A DNA stretch of 7,858 nucleotides from the NCBI GenBank assembly GCA_029881835.1, contig JAOULV010000051.1, positions 1-7,858 on the forward strand, read 5' to 3'. The notes below the pieces were generated by a model that saw only the letters and a program-made list of their open reading frames with translations, searched no databases and was not told the origin of the DNA. The translations under genes were made by a program, and so were the position numbers. Below are positions 1 through 7,400 of the stretch, piece by piece. How positions within the stretch are numbered: position 1 is the stretch's first letter; every line of letters begins with the position of its first letter. The DNA is from Rhodospirillaceae bacterium (lineage in GTDB: Bacteria; Pseudomonadota; Alphaproteobacteria; Rhodospirillales; Magnetovibrionaceae).

Positions 1-1002
1 CTGTACACGGAAGAAGATGCAAGAAAAAGCCTTGAGCATTTGCGTCCTTGGCAAATGCATACATATGAAAACATATTGCCCAATATAAAAATCGGCTTTC
101 GCCCGGCCGGGCATATTTTGGGTGCGGCAAGCGTGTTTGTTGAAATTACTGACGAAAAAAACACCAAGAAAAATATGCTTTTTTCCGGTGATATTGGTCG
201 CTTTGATGACCCGGTGATGGTCAGCCCATATCCCGGCGGCAGGGTTGATGTATTGGTGGTTGAATCAACCTACGGCGGGCGCAACCACAATGGTATATCT
301 GCCGAAGATATAATGGCCGAGATTATAAACACCACCAGCAAACGGGGCGGAAGCATAATAATACCTTCGTTTGCGGTCGGGCGGGCGCAGTTGCTTATGT
401 ATTATTTGATGAAATTAAAAGACGAAAAAAAGATTCCCGATATTCCGGTTTTTCTTGATAGCCCGATGGCGATTGATGCCAGCGAATTATTCCGTCGCAA
501 TAGCGAGCTACATCATTTGAGCGAGGATGAGGCCAAAAGAGTATGCGCGGTGGCAAAATACGTGCACAGCGCCGAAGAATCAAAAGCATTAAATACAAAC
601 CGCATGCCGAAAGTAATTATTTCCGCCAGCGGCATGGCTACCGGTGGGCGGATATTGCATCACTTGAAACATTACATTGATGATGAACGCAACACCATAA
701 TGTTTGCCGGCTATCAGGCCAAAGGAACCCGCGGTGATAAAATATTGGCAGGGGCAAAATCGGTAAAAATTCATGGGCGCAACATTGCGGTTCGCGCCCA
801 GATACTAAATCTTGATATGCTTTCTGCCCACGCCGATGAAAATGGAATAATTCGCTGGTTAAAAACATTTGATAGCCCACCGAAAATTACCTTTATAAAC
901 CACGGCGAAGAAGATGCATCAAGCGCGCTGGCCGCACGCATAAAAAATGATTTGGGCTGGAAATGTCACATCCCAAAATATCTGGAAAAAATTGTTGTGT
1001 GA
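1..1002 (+). CDS. beta-CASP metallo-beta-lactamase ribonuclease, 5'-truncated by window edge
   Basis: The reading frame is open from base 1 to the TGA ending at 1002, giving 333 visible residues. The TTG at 40 is inside conserved sequence and is not the start; the true start and the HxHxDH zinc motif lie left of the window. Visible family motifs in order are GHILG (His at 112-114, the motif 3 zinc ligand), SGDIGR (Asp at 190-192, the motif 4 ligand), VESTYGG (beta-CASP motif A acidic residue), PSFAVGRAQ, FLDSPMA, SGMATGGRILHHL (motif B histidine region) and LSAHAD (motif C histidine). FINHGE lies near the C-terminus. In this family, which includes the CPSF-73-like bacterial proteins, such enzymes are zinc-dependent cytoplasmic RNases. 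The exact RNA target cannot be read from sequence. All the catalytic elements that should be present in this part are intact. It converges on the histidine kinase gene 28 bases away. The family assignment is firm; the in vivo role is inferred. Confidence 0.93.
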   Translation: MYTEEDARKSLEHLRPWQMHTYENILPNIKIGFRPAGHILGAASVFVEITDEKNTKKNMLFSGDIGRFDDPVMVSPYPGGRVDVLVVESTYGGRNHNGISAEDIMAEIINTTSKRGGSIIIPSFAVGRAQLLMYYLMKLKDEKKIPDIPVFLDSPMAIDASELFRRNSELHHLSEDEAKRVCAVAKYVHSAEESKALNTNRMPKVIISASGMATGGRILHHLKHYIDDERNTIMFAGYQAKGTRGDKILAGAKSVKIHGRNIAVRAQILNLDMLSAHADENGIIRWLKTFDSPPKITFINHGEEDASSALAARIKNDLGWKCHIPKYLEKIVV

Positions 1003-1030
1003 GCGGTTAAGGCAAGGCGCGCTTTAAGCC

Positions 1031-3526
1031 CTATGACAGTTGCGATGATACAGCGGTTAAAATTTCTTCTACCTTAAATGGCTTGGTTATATATGCTTTA
1101 AAGCCAATATGCATTGCGCGCTCTATGTCATGGGGCATTGCGTTGGCGGAAACGGCAATAACCGGAATGTGGCGCATTGTTTCTGATTTTTTTATCTGCT
1201 CAAACGCTTCTACCCCGTCCATGCCGGGCAGGTTTATGTCCATCAAGATAAGGTTTGGTTGTTCTTTTTCCGCCATCACAAGACCGATTTCGGCGTTATG
1301 CGCAGAAATCATGCGAACATTTGATAGCCGCCTGAATACCTTTTCCATCAACTTAAGGTTGGCGGGGTTGTCTTCGATATAAAGAACCGTGGCGGTTGTT
1401 TCGCCTGAATGTAGCTCTATGTTGCTTGGCTGGGTAACATCAATCGTTTCTGTTTTATCAATATTAACTGTGCCCGCTAATGCAAACTCAACCCAAAATT
1501 CAGACCCTTTGCCTTCGGTGCTGGTAAAGCCAATTTTACCGTCCATTAATTCGACCAGTTTTCTGGTAATGGTAAGACCAATTCCGGTTCCCTCAATCGC
1601 GGTGTTTTCCGCATTCAGGCGGTGGAAAGGAACAAATAATTCACTTTGCGCATGTTTGGGTATACCGACACCGGTATCGCTAACGATAAAGCGCATGCTA
1701 TTATCGCTAACTTTTTTACAAGCCAATGTAACCTTTCCGCCCGGGCGGTTATATTTAACCGCATTAGACAAAAGGTTAAGCAACACTTGGCGCAAACGGT
1801 TTTGATCAACCCGAACCGAACATGGGTTGTCAGCTGTCATCTGTTCCAGGCAATTATCAATGACCTGAATATTATTTTTCTTGGCAAGTTCACGCGCCAT
1901 ATTAAGGCACGATTGCACCACATCGTGCGGAACCACATCTTCCATTGATATGCCAAGCCTGCCGGATTCAATTTTTGCCAAATCAAGTATTTCATTAATA
2001 AGCGATAACAGGTGCTCGCCGCCTTTTTGTATCTGCCCAACCGATTCAAGCTGGTCTTCAGACAACGGATTATCCGGGTCGGTTTCCAATAGCTGGCTAA
2101 AGCCGACAATTGCGTTTAACGGGGTGCGCAATTCGTGGCTCATGGATGAAAGAAATTCTGACTTTGCCCGGTTGGCGGTTTCGGCGTCTTCTTTGGCGTT
2201 GACCCGTTCGGTAATATCGGTGCGAATGGCAACGTACTGGAACGGCTTTCCCTTTTCATTTAAGAAAGGAACAATTGTCGCATCAACCCAGTAAAAACCA
2301 CCACCTTTTTTAAGGTTTTTTATTTCACCGCGCCACGGCTTGCCGCTGGAAATTGTTTCCCACATTTTTTTATAAAACTGGGGCGAATGATAGTCACTTT
2401 TTACAATACGGTGGTTATTGCCCATCAGTTCTTCGCGTCGGTATCCGCTTATTTCACAGAATTTATCGTTAACATAAATTATGTCACCCCTAACATCGGC
2501 AATCGAAACGATGGCGTGTTCATCCAGTGCCGCTTTTTGAAATTCAAGCTCGCGTTCGGTTTTTTGTCGTTCGCTGGTGTCGCGAACCACGGCAACGAAC
2601 AGATGGCCATTTTCCGCCGGAAGCAAGCTTACGCGAACTTCTATAGGAAAAATTGTTTCATCTTTACGCCTGTGTGCGCTTTCTAGTGTTATGGGGTATT
2701 CGTCGGGGTTGGCCTCGCCCATGTCCCAGGTTTCGCGCAAGTTTTCAAAATCTATTCCCGTATCAAGCTGGGCAACGTTTAGATTTAACAATTCATCGCG
2801 GGAATAACCGGTCTGATCGCAAGCAACCTGGTTTACGTCAAAAATTTTGCCATAACGGTCATGAATGTAAATTGCATCGCCGGCACTTTCGATCATCGAA
2901 CGAAATCTATCAGTGCTTTTTTCACGTTCAACATTTGATCTGCGCACAAAATAAATCATTAAAACCATCAAGGTTGCGGAAAAAAGAAGCAGCCCCAAAA
3001 GCATTATTGTGCTGGTTTTTATATTGCCCAACGCAACCGATTGATCTTTTAAAAGCGTTACCACTTTGTTATTGGTCAAAAGATAAGCGCTTTCTAAATC
3101 CTTGCCGGTATAAGAAAGGCGCTGGGCCAAATACTTGGCATTTTCAACATTGAACGGCCTTGGTGCATTTAACAGATCTTCAATTGAATTGAGCGTTCGC
3201 AGAAGTTCGGATTTTATTGCCAATACATTTTTATCGCTAATATCAAAACTAGCCGAATTTAAAACGGAAATGGCTATATCAAGCTCAAGACGCAACGCAT
3301 CTGTGTTTCCAGCAGTAGGAGAAACGGATGTAACCTTGATTTTTTCTAACAGTCTTGCGATTGCGGCATTTGTTCGTGTTAGGCCCTCGTGACGAGACAG
3401 GGTTTCGGATGCTACATTTTCTTGAATGCCCCTAAACGCATTGGTCACATAGGCGCCACCCAAAACGGCGACCATAATGAACACTACATAAATGAATATT
3501 ACAAAATGAAAGCGACGAAAATTCAC
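1031..3526 (-). CDS. membrane-bound hybrid sensor histidine kinase (PAS-PAS-HisKA-HATPase-REC)
   Basis: This 831-residue protein should autophosphorylate in response to a signal and pass the phosphate to its own receiver domain. Visible parts in order: a membrane segment at about residues 9-28, a roughly 145-residue mainly helical periplasmic region, a second membrane segment at about 173-195, PAS 1 at about 205-320, PAS 2 at about 326-440, and the HisKA phosphoacceptor H464 in SHELRTPLNAIVGF. The ATPase domain follows with N588 of the N box, DTGVGIP at 617-623 and GTGIGL at 646-651. The C-terminal receiver has acidic E718/D719, phosphoacceptor D763 in LMDINLPG, S793 and K815. All key residues are intact. 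There is no HAMP, no Hpt and no output domain, so an Hpt protein encoded elsewhere would be needed to relay the signal. The start is GTG, supported by AGGA six bases upstream. It lies 49 bases downstream of the solute-binding protein gene on the same strand, suggesting co-transcription and a shared ligand. The ligand is unknown. Confidence 0.95.
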   Translation of the reverse strand: MNFRRFHFVIFIYVVFIMVAVLGGAYVTNAFRGIQENVASETLSRHEGLTRTNAAIARLLEKIKVTSVSPTAGNTDALRLELDIAISVLNSASFDISDKNVLAIKSELLRTLNSIEDLLNAPRPFNVENAKYLAQRLSYTGKDLESAYLLTNNKVVTLLKDQSVALGNIKTSTIMLLGLLLFSATLMVLMIYFVRRSNVEREKSTDRFRSMIESAGDAIYIHDRYGKIFDVNQVACDQTGYSRDELLNLNVAQLDTGIDFENLRETWDMGEANPDEYPITLESAHRRKDETIFPIEVRVSLLPAENGHLFVAVVRDTSERQKTERELEFQKAALDEHAIVSIADVRGDIIYVNDKFCEISGYRREELMGNNHRIVKSDYHSPQFYKKMWETISSGKPWRGEIKNLKKGGGFYWVDATIVPFLNEKGKPFQYVAIRTDITERVNAKEDAETANRAKSEFLSSMSHELRTPLNAIVGFSQLLETDPDNPLSEDQLESVGQIQKGGEHLLSLINEILDLAKIESGRLGISMEDVVPHDVVQSCLNMARELAKKNNIQVIDNCLEQMTADNPCSVRVDQNRLRQVLLNLLSNAVKYNRPGGKVTLACKKVSDNSMRFIVSDTGVGIPKHAQSELFVPFHRLNAENTAIEGTGIGLTITRKLVELMDGKIGFTSTEGKGSEFWVEFALAGTVNIDKTETIDVTQPSNIELHSGETTATVLYIEDNPANLKLMEKVFRRLSNVRMISAHNAEIGLVMAEKEQPNLILMDINLPGMDGVEAFEQIKKSETMRHIPVIAVSANAMPHDIERAMHIGFKAYITKPFKVEEILTAVSSQLS

Positions 3527-3532
3527 AATTTT

Positions 3533-3549
3533 TCCTAACTGCGCCAGTT
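3533..3549 (-). promoter_or_regulatory. Shine-Dalgarno and adjacent small hairpin at the kinase GTG start
   Basis: Read on the minus strand, AGGA (3536-3533) lies six bases before the GTG codon at 3526 and fixes that start. Immediately upstream is a perfect 5-bp stem with a 3-base loop, AACTG/CAGTT (3549-3537), directly abutting the AGGA. The Shine-Dalgarno match is direct. A role for the hairpin in limiting or shaping translation of the kinase relative to the upstream binding-protein gene is inference. No T-tract follows, so it is not an intrinsic terminator. Confidence 0.45.
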
Positions 3550-3575
3550 TGATGGCATTTATTTTATGTATTTAT

Positions 3576-4907
3576 TTATTCTATTGGGCACGGCCCATCA
3601 CTTGGCGCATCCGGTTGCCAGCAAGGGGTGTTTTGTAAAGATATTATTTGTTCAAGACGCTTACTTTGCTTACCCAGCACTTCGTCTATATCATTGCCAC
3701 GCAAGACAATTTGTGAAAACGTCAAACGGTATACGGTATTAAATTCACCACCCTTGTCGCCAAGGCCAATCGGCAACAGAACCGGCAAGGCATCAGTTGC
3801 GCTAGACTGGCTTGAAACCGCATATTGCAATAATGACAAGCCCGGATTTTTTTTAGCAAAGCCGTCTGCCAGTTCTTTAAGTTCCACCACTGGGAAAAAC
3901 CCAACCTCTTGTAAGGTGGTAAGTTGTACTTCAGGTCTACTCAGGTATTCAATCAAGCGTTCAGCGGTGGCGAAATCTGTGGTGTTTTTTGGTATGGCAA
4001 GGCCAGCCAGAACGGCCATAAACGCCCTGCCCTTTGGCCCCGAAGGTGCGGGAAAAGCTATAAAATCACCGGGGTGTTCGCTAAATGCATCTTTTAAGCG
4101 CGCGGTATGATCCCACACAATCCAGGCATCACCATTAAGCAATGCCTGGCCCATTTCACTGTAATCGGTTGATTTTGGGTTGGTTTGCTGCCACAGGCGC
4201 CTGAGCATTTTCCACATTTCGCGCGCTTCGTTTGAATTGAACCCGCGAACCGTGCCGCCAGTATAGGCCGGCAATAAATACCCCTGAATAAAACGATGAA
4301 GCAAACCGTTTGCCCCCACTGGCAAGCCTATCATTTCTTTGCCGGTGGCTGATTTTATTTCAGCACCCCATTCAATTAATTGTTCATAGCTAAGACGGTT
4401 CAAATCAGCCCCACGGGGCAAAAATTCAAGCGCCTTGCGATTGGCGGCCATTATGTATGTGGCCTGCATCCATGGAATATAGTTTTGCTGACCACCCGCA
4501 ACGCCACCAAGGTTACTTAAAGATTTTGAAAATTCACGTTTTTCAAGCTTCGTTAATATGGCACCAACATCATAAAGCGATTTTGACTTTCCTAATTCAA
4601 CAAAATCACTGTGCATGCCGCCTAGCAATCCAACGCCATTTAATTGCGCCCGAAATTGATTATCGTTTGGGCGAAATTCGACTGCAGCGTCAAAATCTTT
4701 CAAGATGATATTGCGCATTTTGCTGGCCTCGCCAGCCGGGCTAAGCTGGGTTGATTCGAAAACCAATGCATTGAGGCTTGATGGTGATTTGGCTACTTGG
4801 GCATGGGCAAATACCGGCGCACTTGCCAGCGCCATAATTGCCAATAGTGCAAAAAATGTTTTTGATATATTCAAGCTTTGTTTCTGGTTGCGTTGACCTG
4901 ACCTCAT
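3576..4907 (-). CDS. extracellular solute-binding protein, sugar-type ABC family 1, exported
   Basis: This 443-residue protein is the usual size for the periplasmic carbohydrate-binding family. It starts with a Sec signal peptide: a basic region at 1-16, a hydrophobic core at about 17-33 and a likely cleavage site after AHA at residue 36. There is no lipobox cysteine, so it should be free in the periplasm. Family-like stretches include LPVGANGLLHRF near residue 195, ALLNGDAWIVWDHTAR near 255-270, FPAPSGPKGRAF near 285 and LSRPEVQ near 322. The ATG at 4907 has GAGG (4915-4912) four bases upstream. No permease or ATPase gene is visible in the window. The next gene downstream on the same strand, 49 bases away, is a hybrid histidine kinase, so the protein may present a ligand to that sensor. 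The C-terminal tail carries the only two cysteines of the mature protein, C429 and C440, which could form a disulfide. The exact ligand cannot be named. Confidence 0.88.
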   Translation of the reverse strand: MRSGQRNQKQSLNISKTFFALLAIMALASAPVFAHAQVAKSPSSLNALVFESTQLSPAGEASKMRNIILKDFDAAVEFRPNDNQFRAQLNGVGLLGGMHSDFVELGKSKSLYDVGAILTKLEKREFSKSLSNLGGVAGGQQNYIPWMQATYIMAANRKALEFLPRGADLNRLSYEQLIEWGAEIKSATGKEMIGLPVGANGLLHRFIQGYLLPAYTGGTVRGFNSNEAREMWKMLRRLWQQTNPKSTDYSEMGQALLNGDAWIVWDHTARLKDAFSEHPGDFIAFPAPSGPKGRAFMAVLAGLAIPKNTTDFATAERLIEYLSRPEVQLTTLQEVGFFPVVELKELADGFAKKNPGLSLLQYAVSSQSSATDALPVLLPIGLGDKGGEFNTVYRLTFSQIVLRGNDIDEVLGKQSKRLEQIISLQNTPCWQPDAPSDGPCPIE

Positions 4908-4934
4908 AATACCTCAGCACAAGAATTTTCCTGA

Positions 4935-4966
4935 TTTTTCGCCCAAAAAATTAAAACGGGCAAAAA
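4935..4966. promoter_or_regulatory. inverted repeat upstream of the solute-binding protein gene
   Basis: TTTTTCGCCC (4935-4944) and GGGCAAAAA (4958-4966) form a 9-bp inverted repeat with a single bulged base around a 13-base A-rich spacer. It ends 28 bases before the ATG at 4907. The position suits an operator for a regulator of the binding-protein and kinase genes, or a hairpin in the 5' leader. The repeat is seen directly; its function is inferred. I could not place a convincing -35/-10 pair around it. Confidence 0.35.
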
Positions 4967-5007
4967 TATCATCCATAGACACCAATACGTGCATCTAAGG
5001 ATATAGA

Positions 5008-5026
5008 TTTAATTGCCCAAATTAAA
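5008..5026 (-). terminator. possible weak 3' hairpin after the small unknown gene
   Basis: A perfect 7-bp inverted repeat, TTTAATT/AATTAAA with a 5-base loop, begins 5 bases after the TAA of the small gene whose coding region ends at 5032. The stem is all A-T and no clean T-tract follows on the minus strand, so it is at best a weak terminator or an mRNA 3'-end hairpin. Confidence 0.2.
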
Positions 5027-5031
5027 AGGAT

Positions 5032-5367
5032 TTATTTCTTGAATCGTTCGCGCCGGGCGGCTTCAAGGTGTTCTTGGGTCTGTTTCATGCCTTGACGGAC
5101 CTTGGCGTCGGCTGCGGCTTTTGCCCGGGCCTCAAAACGCGGGCTAATCCATACCTCTTTGGGCTCTATGCCGGAAGCCGTATTGACCGGAATTTTCATG
5201 ACCTTTACCCCATCAAATTCAGGCAGGGCGTCAACTTCTTCGGCCTTGATAAGGGCGCTACCGAAAGCACCGCCGTCCACCTTGCTGTGGGCTTTCCATT
5301 TTCCGTCCTTATTTAGAACCATAATTCCGAAAAAATATTCTGCTGGATTTTGTGGTGTGTTTGTCAT
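5032..5367 (-). CDS. small soluble protein of unknown function (111 aa)
   Basis: I do not recognise this family. The 111-residue protein has no signal peptide, membrane segment or cysteine. Residues 10-75 look like a compact mixed alpha/beta domain. It includes YFFGIMVLNKDGKW, a glycine-containing VDGGAFGSALIKAEE segment, VKVMKIPV, and EVWISPRFEAR. Residues 77-111 are rich in Ala, Arg, Lys, Glu and Gln and read as a charged helix ending in basic residues. The coherent pattern of hydrophobic and charged positions and the ATG start argue that it is a real gene. The upstream purine run AAAGAAGAAA gives only a weak Shine-Dalgarno match. It lies alone between the helicase gene (162 bases upstream) and the binding-protein gene (124 bases downstream), both on the same strand, and neither gap suggests tight coupling. 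Its role is unknown. Confidence 0.75.
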   Translation of the reverse strand: MTNTPQNPAEYFFGIMVLNKDGKWKAHSKVDGGAFGSALIKAEEVDALPEFDGVKVMKIPVNTASGIEPKEVWISPRFEARAKAAADAKVRQGMKQTQEHLEAARRERFKK

Positions 5368-5470
5368 TTTCTTCTTTTAATTAAATGTTTTCCCAATGCG
5401 TGGGCAAGCCATAATAGCAATTTTATATTTTAAGAAAAGTCCCTTATTTATAAGTGGTATTTAATGATTA

Positions 5471-5502
5471 GTAAAATAATTTCAATGGTTTATTATTTTT
5501 AC
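5471..5502. repeat. AT-rich inverted repeat between the helicase and small gene
   Basis: GTAAAATAAT (5471-5480) and ATTATTTTTAC (5492-5502) pair over 10 bp with one bulged T, around an 11-base loop. The repeat lies 27 bases past the helicase stop and about 100 bases before the start of the small gene. It may mark the 3' end of the helicase mRNA or be part of the small gene's promoter DNA. The stem has only two G-C pairs, so it would be weak as RNA. Confidence 0.25.
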
Positions 5503-5515
5503 CAGCATTAGCGCC

Positions 5516-5531
5516 GACATTTTTTCATGTC
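5516..5531 (-). other. small hairpin overlapping the helicase stop codon
   Basis: GACAT (5516-5520) and ATGTC (5527-5531) form a 5-bp stem with a 6-base loop. The stem includes part of the helicase TGA stop at 5530-5532. On the minus-strand transcript the loop is A-rich and no T-tract follows, so this is not an intrinsic terminator. It could protect the message's 3' end or be chance. Confidence 0.15.
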
Positions 5532-7362
5532 ACCGGACCGTTAGTTCCGATGCCTTGAAATAGGGCAGATTATCTTGGGCTGAACAGCCAAGTATGGCGA
5601 GCCTTTCGGCAATTTTAATTGCCTTTTGGTATTTACGCTCACTTTCGGCAGGGGTGTGCGTTTGAAATGCGGTACCGCAAAGTGAAATACCATAATGTGC
5701 CTGAAGGGTTCTTATCTGTTTGCCCGCAAGCATGCCATCGGCAATTAAAGAAAGCTCAAAATCGTCTTGTTTTTTTATCGAGAAGCTATTTTTAACTAAA
5801 TAGGTGCGAATGCTTGCTTCTGCCGCCAAGGCCGCATCCCAATAGCCGGTTTCGGACTGGGTTTCCTCGCCCGATACTTCCGCAAATGCCATGCAAAACG
5901 AAAGGAATACCTTTTCTTTTTCGGTGGCTGATTTCCATGCCATATTACCAAGGCTTTCCCAAACAGATAGGTTCATTTCATCAAATACCTTTGGTACCCG
6001 ATCAAAGAATAGATGGTGCAGGCCGCTTTCATTTAACGAGCTATCAAGTTTTTGCTCTTTGTATATATCGGTTGCGGCGTAGGTTCCGCATACTGGGCAG
6101 GTATCGTCTTCATGGGCACCTTTCCTGTAAATGTGTGAACATCTGGTTTTGTTGGCTAATTCATTTTTACAAAGCAAATATGTTTCGCTGTTGTTTTCAT
6201 CATCATGCTGTTGCCCGATCCAGTTAAACCTGTTCATAAATTGCATGTTGGAGCGCCTATTGCTCCACAGGCTCCATTGCAGGTTTTCAACCGGGCCAAA
6301 TGTGCTCCAGTTAGAACTAACATCAATCACAACACATTGTTCTTTGTTTGGTGCGGCGCGCAAACCACGACCAACCGATTGGCCCCATAGCACTTTGGAC
6401 AAAGTGGGCCTAAGGTGAACAATTATATTGCAATGCGGATTGTCCCAACCTTCGGCCAACACCCCAACCGAAACCATGGCTTCGACTTTGCCTTCTTCGT
6501 GCATCGCCAAAAGCTCCATTCGTTCTTTTATTGGCGTTCCGGCAGTAATAATGGCGGCTTTGATATCAAACTGTTTAATTTTTTCCAGCGTTGCCTCGGC
6601 AACGCTGATGTCAGCGCAAAACCAAGCTGAAATTGGTTTTCCCTTAACTTTTAAACGCTCTTCGTTGTAGCTCCACAACGCATAGTCAATCATTGATGAT
6701 TTAATAATTGCCGGGGCAAGCTTGGTAACGGGAAAATCGCCCGAGCTGGTATCTATGCTTTCTAAGTCCAGATCGTGAACAAAATGCGGGCGATAAATTG
6801 GCTGCACCAAAACGCCCTCTGCTATTAGGTCTTTGATATTGGCGCAATCAATTATGGCATCAAAAGCCAGGTTTAGCTGATCGCGCTGGTCATTTGTGCT
6901 GCGTTCGGGCGATGCCGTCAGACCAATAAAATGGGCATCCGGTTTTGCGTTTTCGTTAAAGTTATCAATTATTCGTTTATAGGCAACGCCGTTGGGTGAA
7001 ACACGGTGGGCCTCATCAACAATTATAAGATCGGCCTTGGATATGGCATCTGCCAACATTTCTTTTGCCCGCATGTTGGTTGAAAGCAAAATATCATAGC
7101 CGTCAAAAGCGTGCCCGGTGTCTGAGGCAACCAATTTGCGTACTTTGTGTTTTTTACCCAAAGCGCGTTCAAGCTGTTCCAGCAGAACTAGGCGGTGGCA
7201 AAGGACAATAATTTTTTTATCCTTATAGAACCGCTCTATTATCTCGCTCGCAAGCACGGTTTTACCCGCACCGGTTGGGGCTTTTAAAATAAATTTCTTA
7301 TATTTGCTGATCGTTGACGGAAAACTATCAATTACTTTTTGTTGCCAGTTTCTAAGCTGCAT
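5530..7362 (-). CDS. superfamily 2 DEAH-box helicase, stand-alone (SSL2/ResIII-like)
   Basis: This 610-residue ATP-dependent helicase or translocase has the complete set of core motifs: APTGAGKT Walker A at 28-35, DEAH at 116-119, LTASP at 148-152, the motif V region SVGVLAEGWDNP at 298-309, and QSVGRGLR with the arginine finger at 328-335. The layout resembles the ResIII/SSL2 type used in restriction, repair and phage helicases, not an RNA-specific DEAD protein. After the core, C398, C408, C422 and C425 could form a zinc site; the second pair is a clean CPVCG, whereas the first pair has an unusual nine-residue spacing. Residues about 440-610 are a C-terminal domain I do not recognise. The ATG at 7362 has only a weak GGG-type ribosome site upstream, and an in-frame stop closely precedes it. 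No nuclease or methylase gene adjoins it, so a restriction role is unsupported. The substrate is unknown. Confidence 0.9.
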   Translation of the reverse strand: MQLRNWQQKVIDSFPSTISKYKKFILKAPTGAGKTVLASEIIERFYKDKKIIVLCHRLVLLEQLERALGKKHKVRKLVASDTGHAFDGYDILLSTNMRAKEMLADAISKADLIIVDEAHRVSPNGVAYKRIIDNFNENAKPDAHFIGLTASPERSTNDQRDQLNLAFDAIIDCANIKDLIAEGVLVQPIYRPHFVHDLDLESIDTSSGDFPVTKLAPAIIKSSMIDYALWSYNEERLKVKGKPISAWFCADISVAEATLEKIKQFDIKAAIITAGTPIKERMELLAMHEEGKVEAMVSVGVLAEGWDNPHCNIIVHLRPTLSKVLWGQSVGRGLRAAPNKEQCVVIDVSSNWSTFGPVENLQWSLWSNRRSNMQFMNRFNWIGQQHDDENNSETYLLCKNELANKTRCSHIYRKGAHEDDTCPVCGTYAATDIYKEQKLDSSLNESGLHHLFFDRVPKVFDEMNLSVWESLGNMAWKSATEKEKVFLSFCMAFAEVSGEETQSETGYWDAALAAEASIRTYLVKNSFSIKKQDDFELSLIADGMLAGKQIRTLQAHYGISLCGTAFQTHTPAESERKYQKAIKIAERLAILGCSAQDNLPYFKASELTVR

Positions 7363-7400
7363 TGAATACCCATATAAAGCTAGCTACCGCGCAATTTTAT

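Noticed and set aside
40..1002. The ribonuclease as a complete 320-residue gene starting at TTG 40.
   Set aside because: The frame stays open and family-like back to base 1, and the essential HxHxDH zinc motif is missing from the visible part, so the gene is cut by the window edge.
1003..1030. Bidirectional terminator between the converging ribonuclease and kinase genes.
   Set aside because: Only mismatched short pairings such as GGTTAAG with CTTTAAGCC are present, with no T-tract in either direction.
1389..1805. Long plus-strand open frames opposite the kinase, binding-protein and helicase genes.
   Set aside because: They lie antisense to genes with full conserved motifs, show no domain-like composition and have no consistent ribosome sites.
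5530..7362. The helicase as the Res subunit of a type III restriction system.
   Set aside because: No methylase partner is adjacent, no nuclease motif is visible after the helicase core, and the protein is shorter than typical Res subunits.
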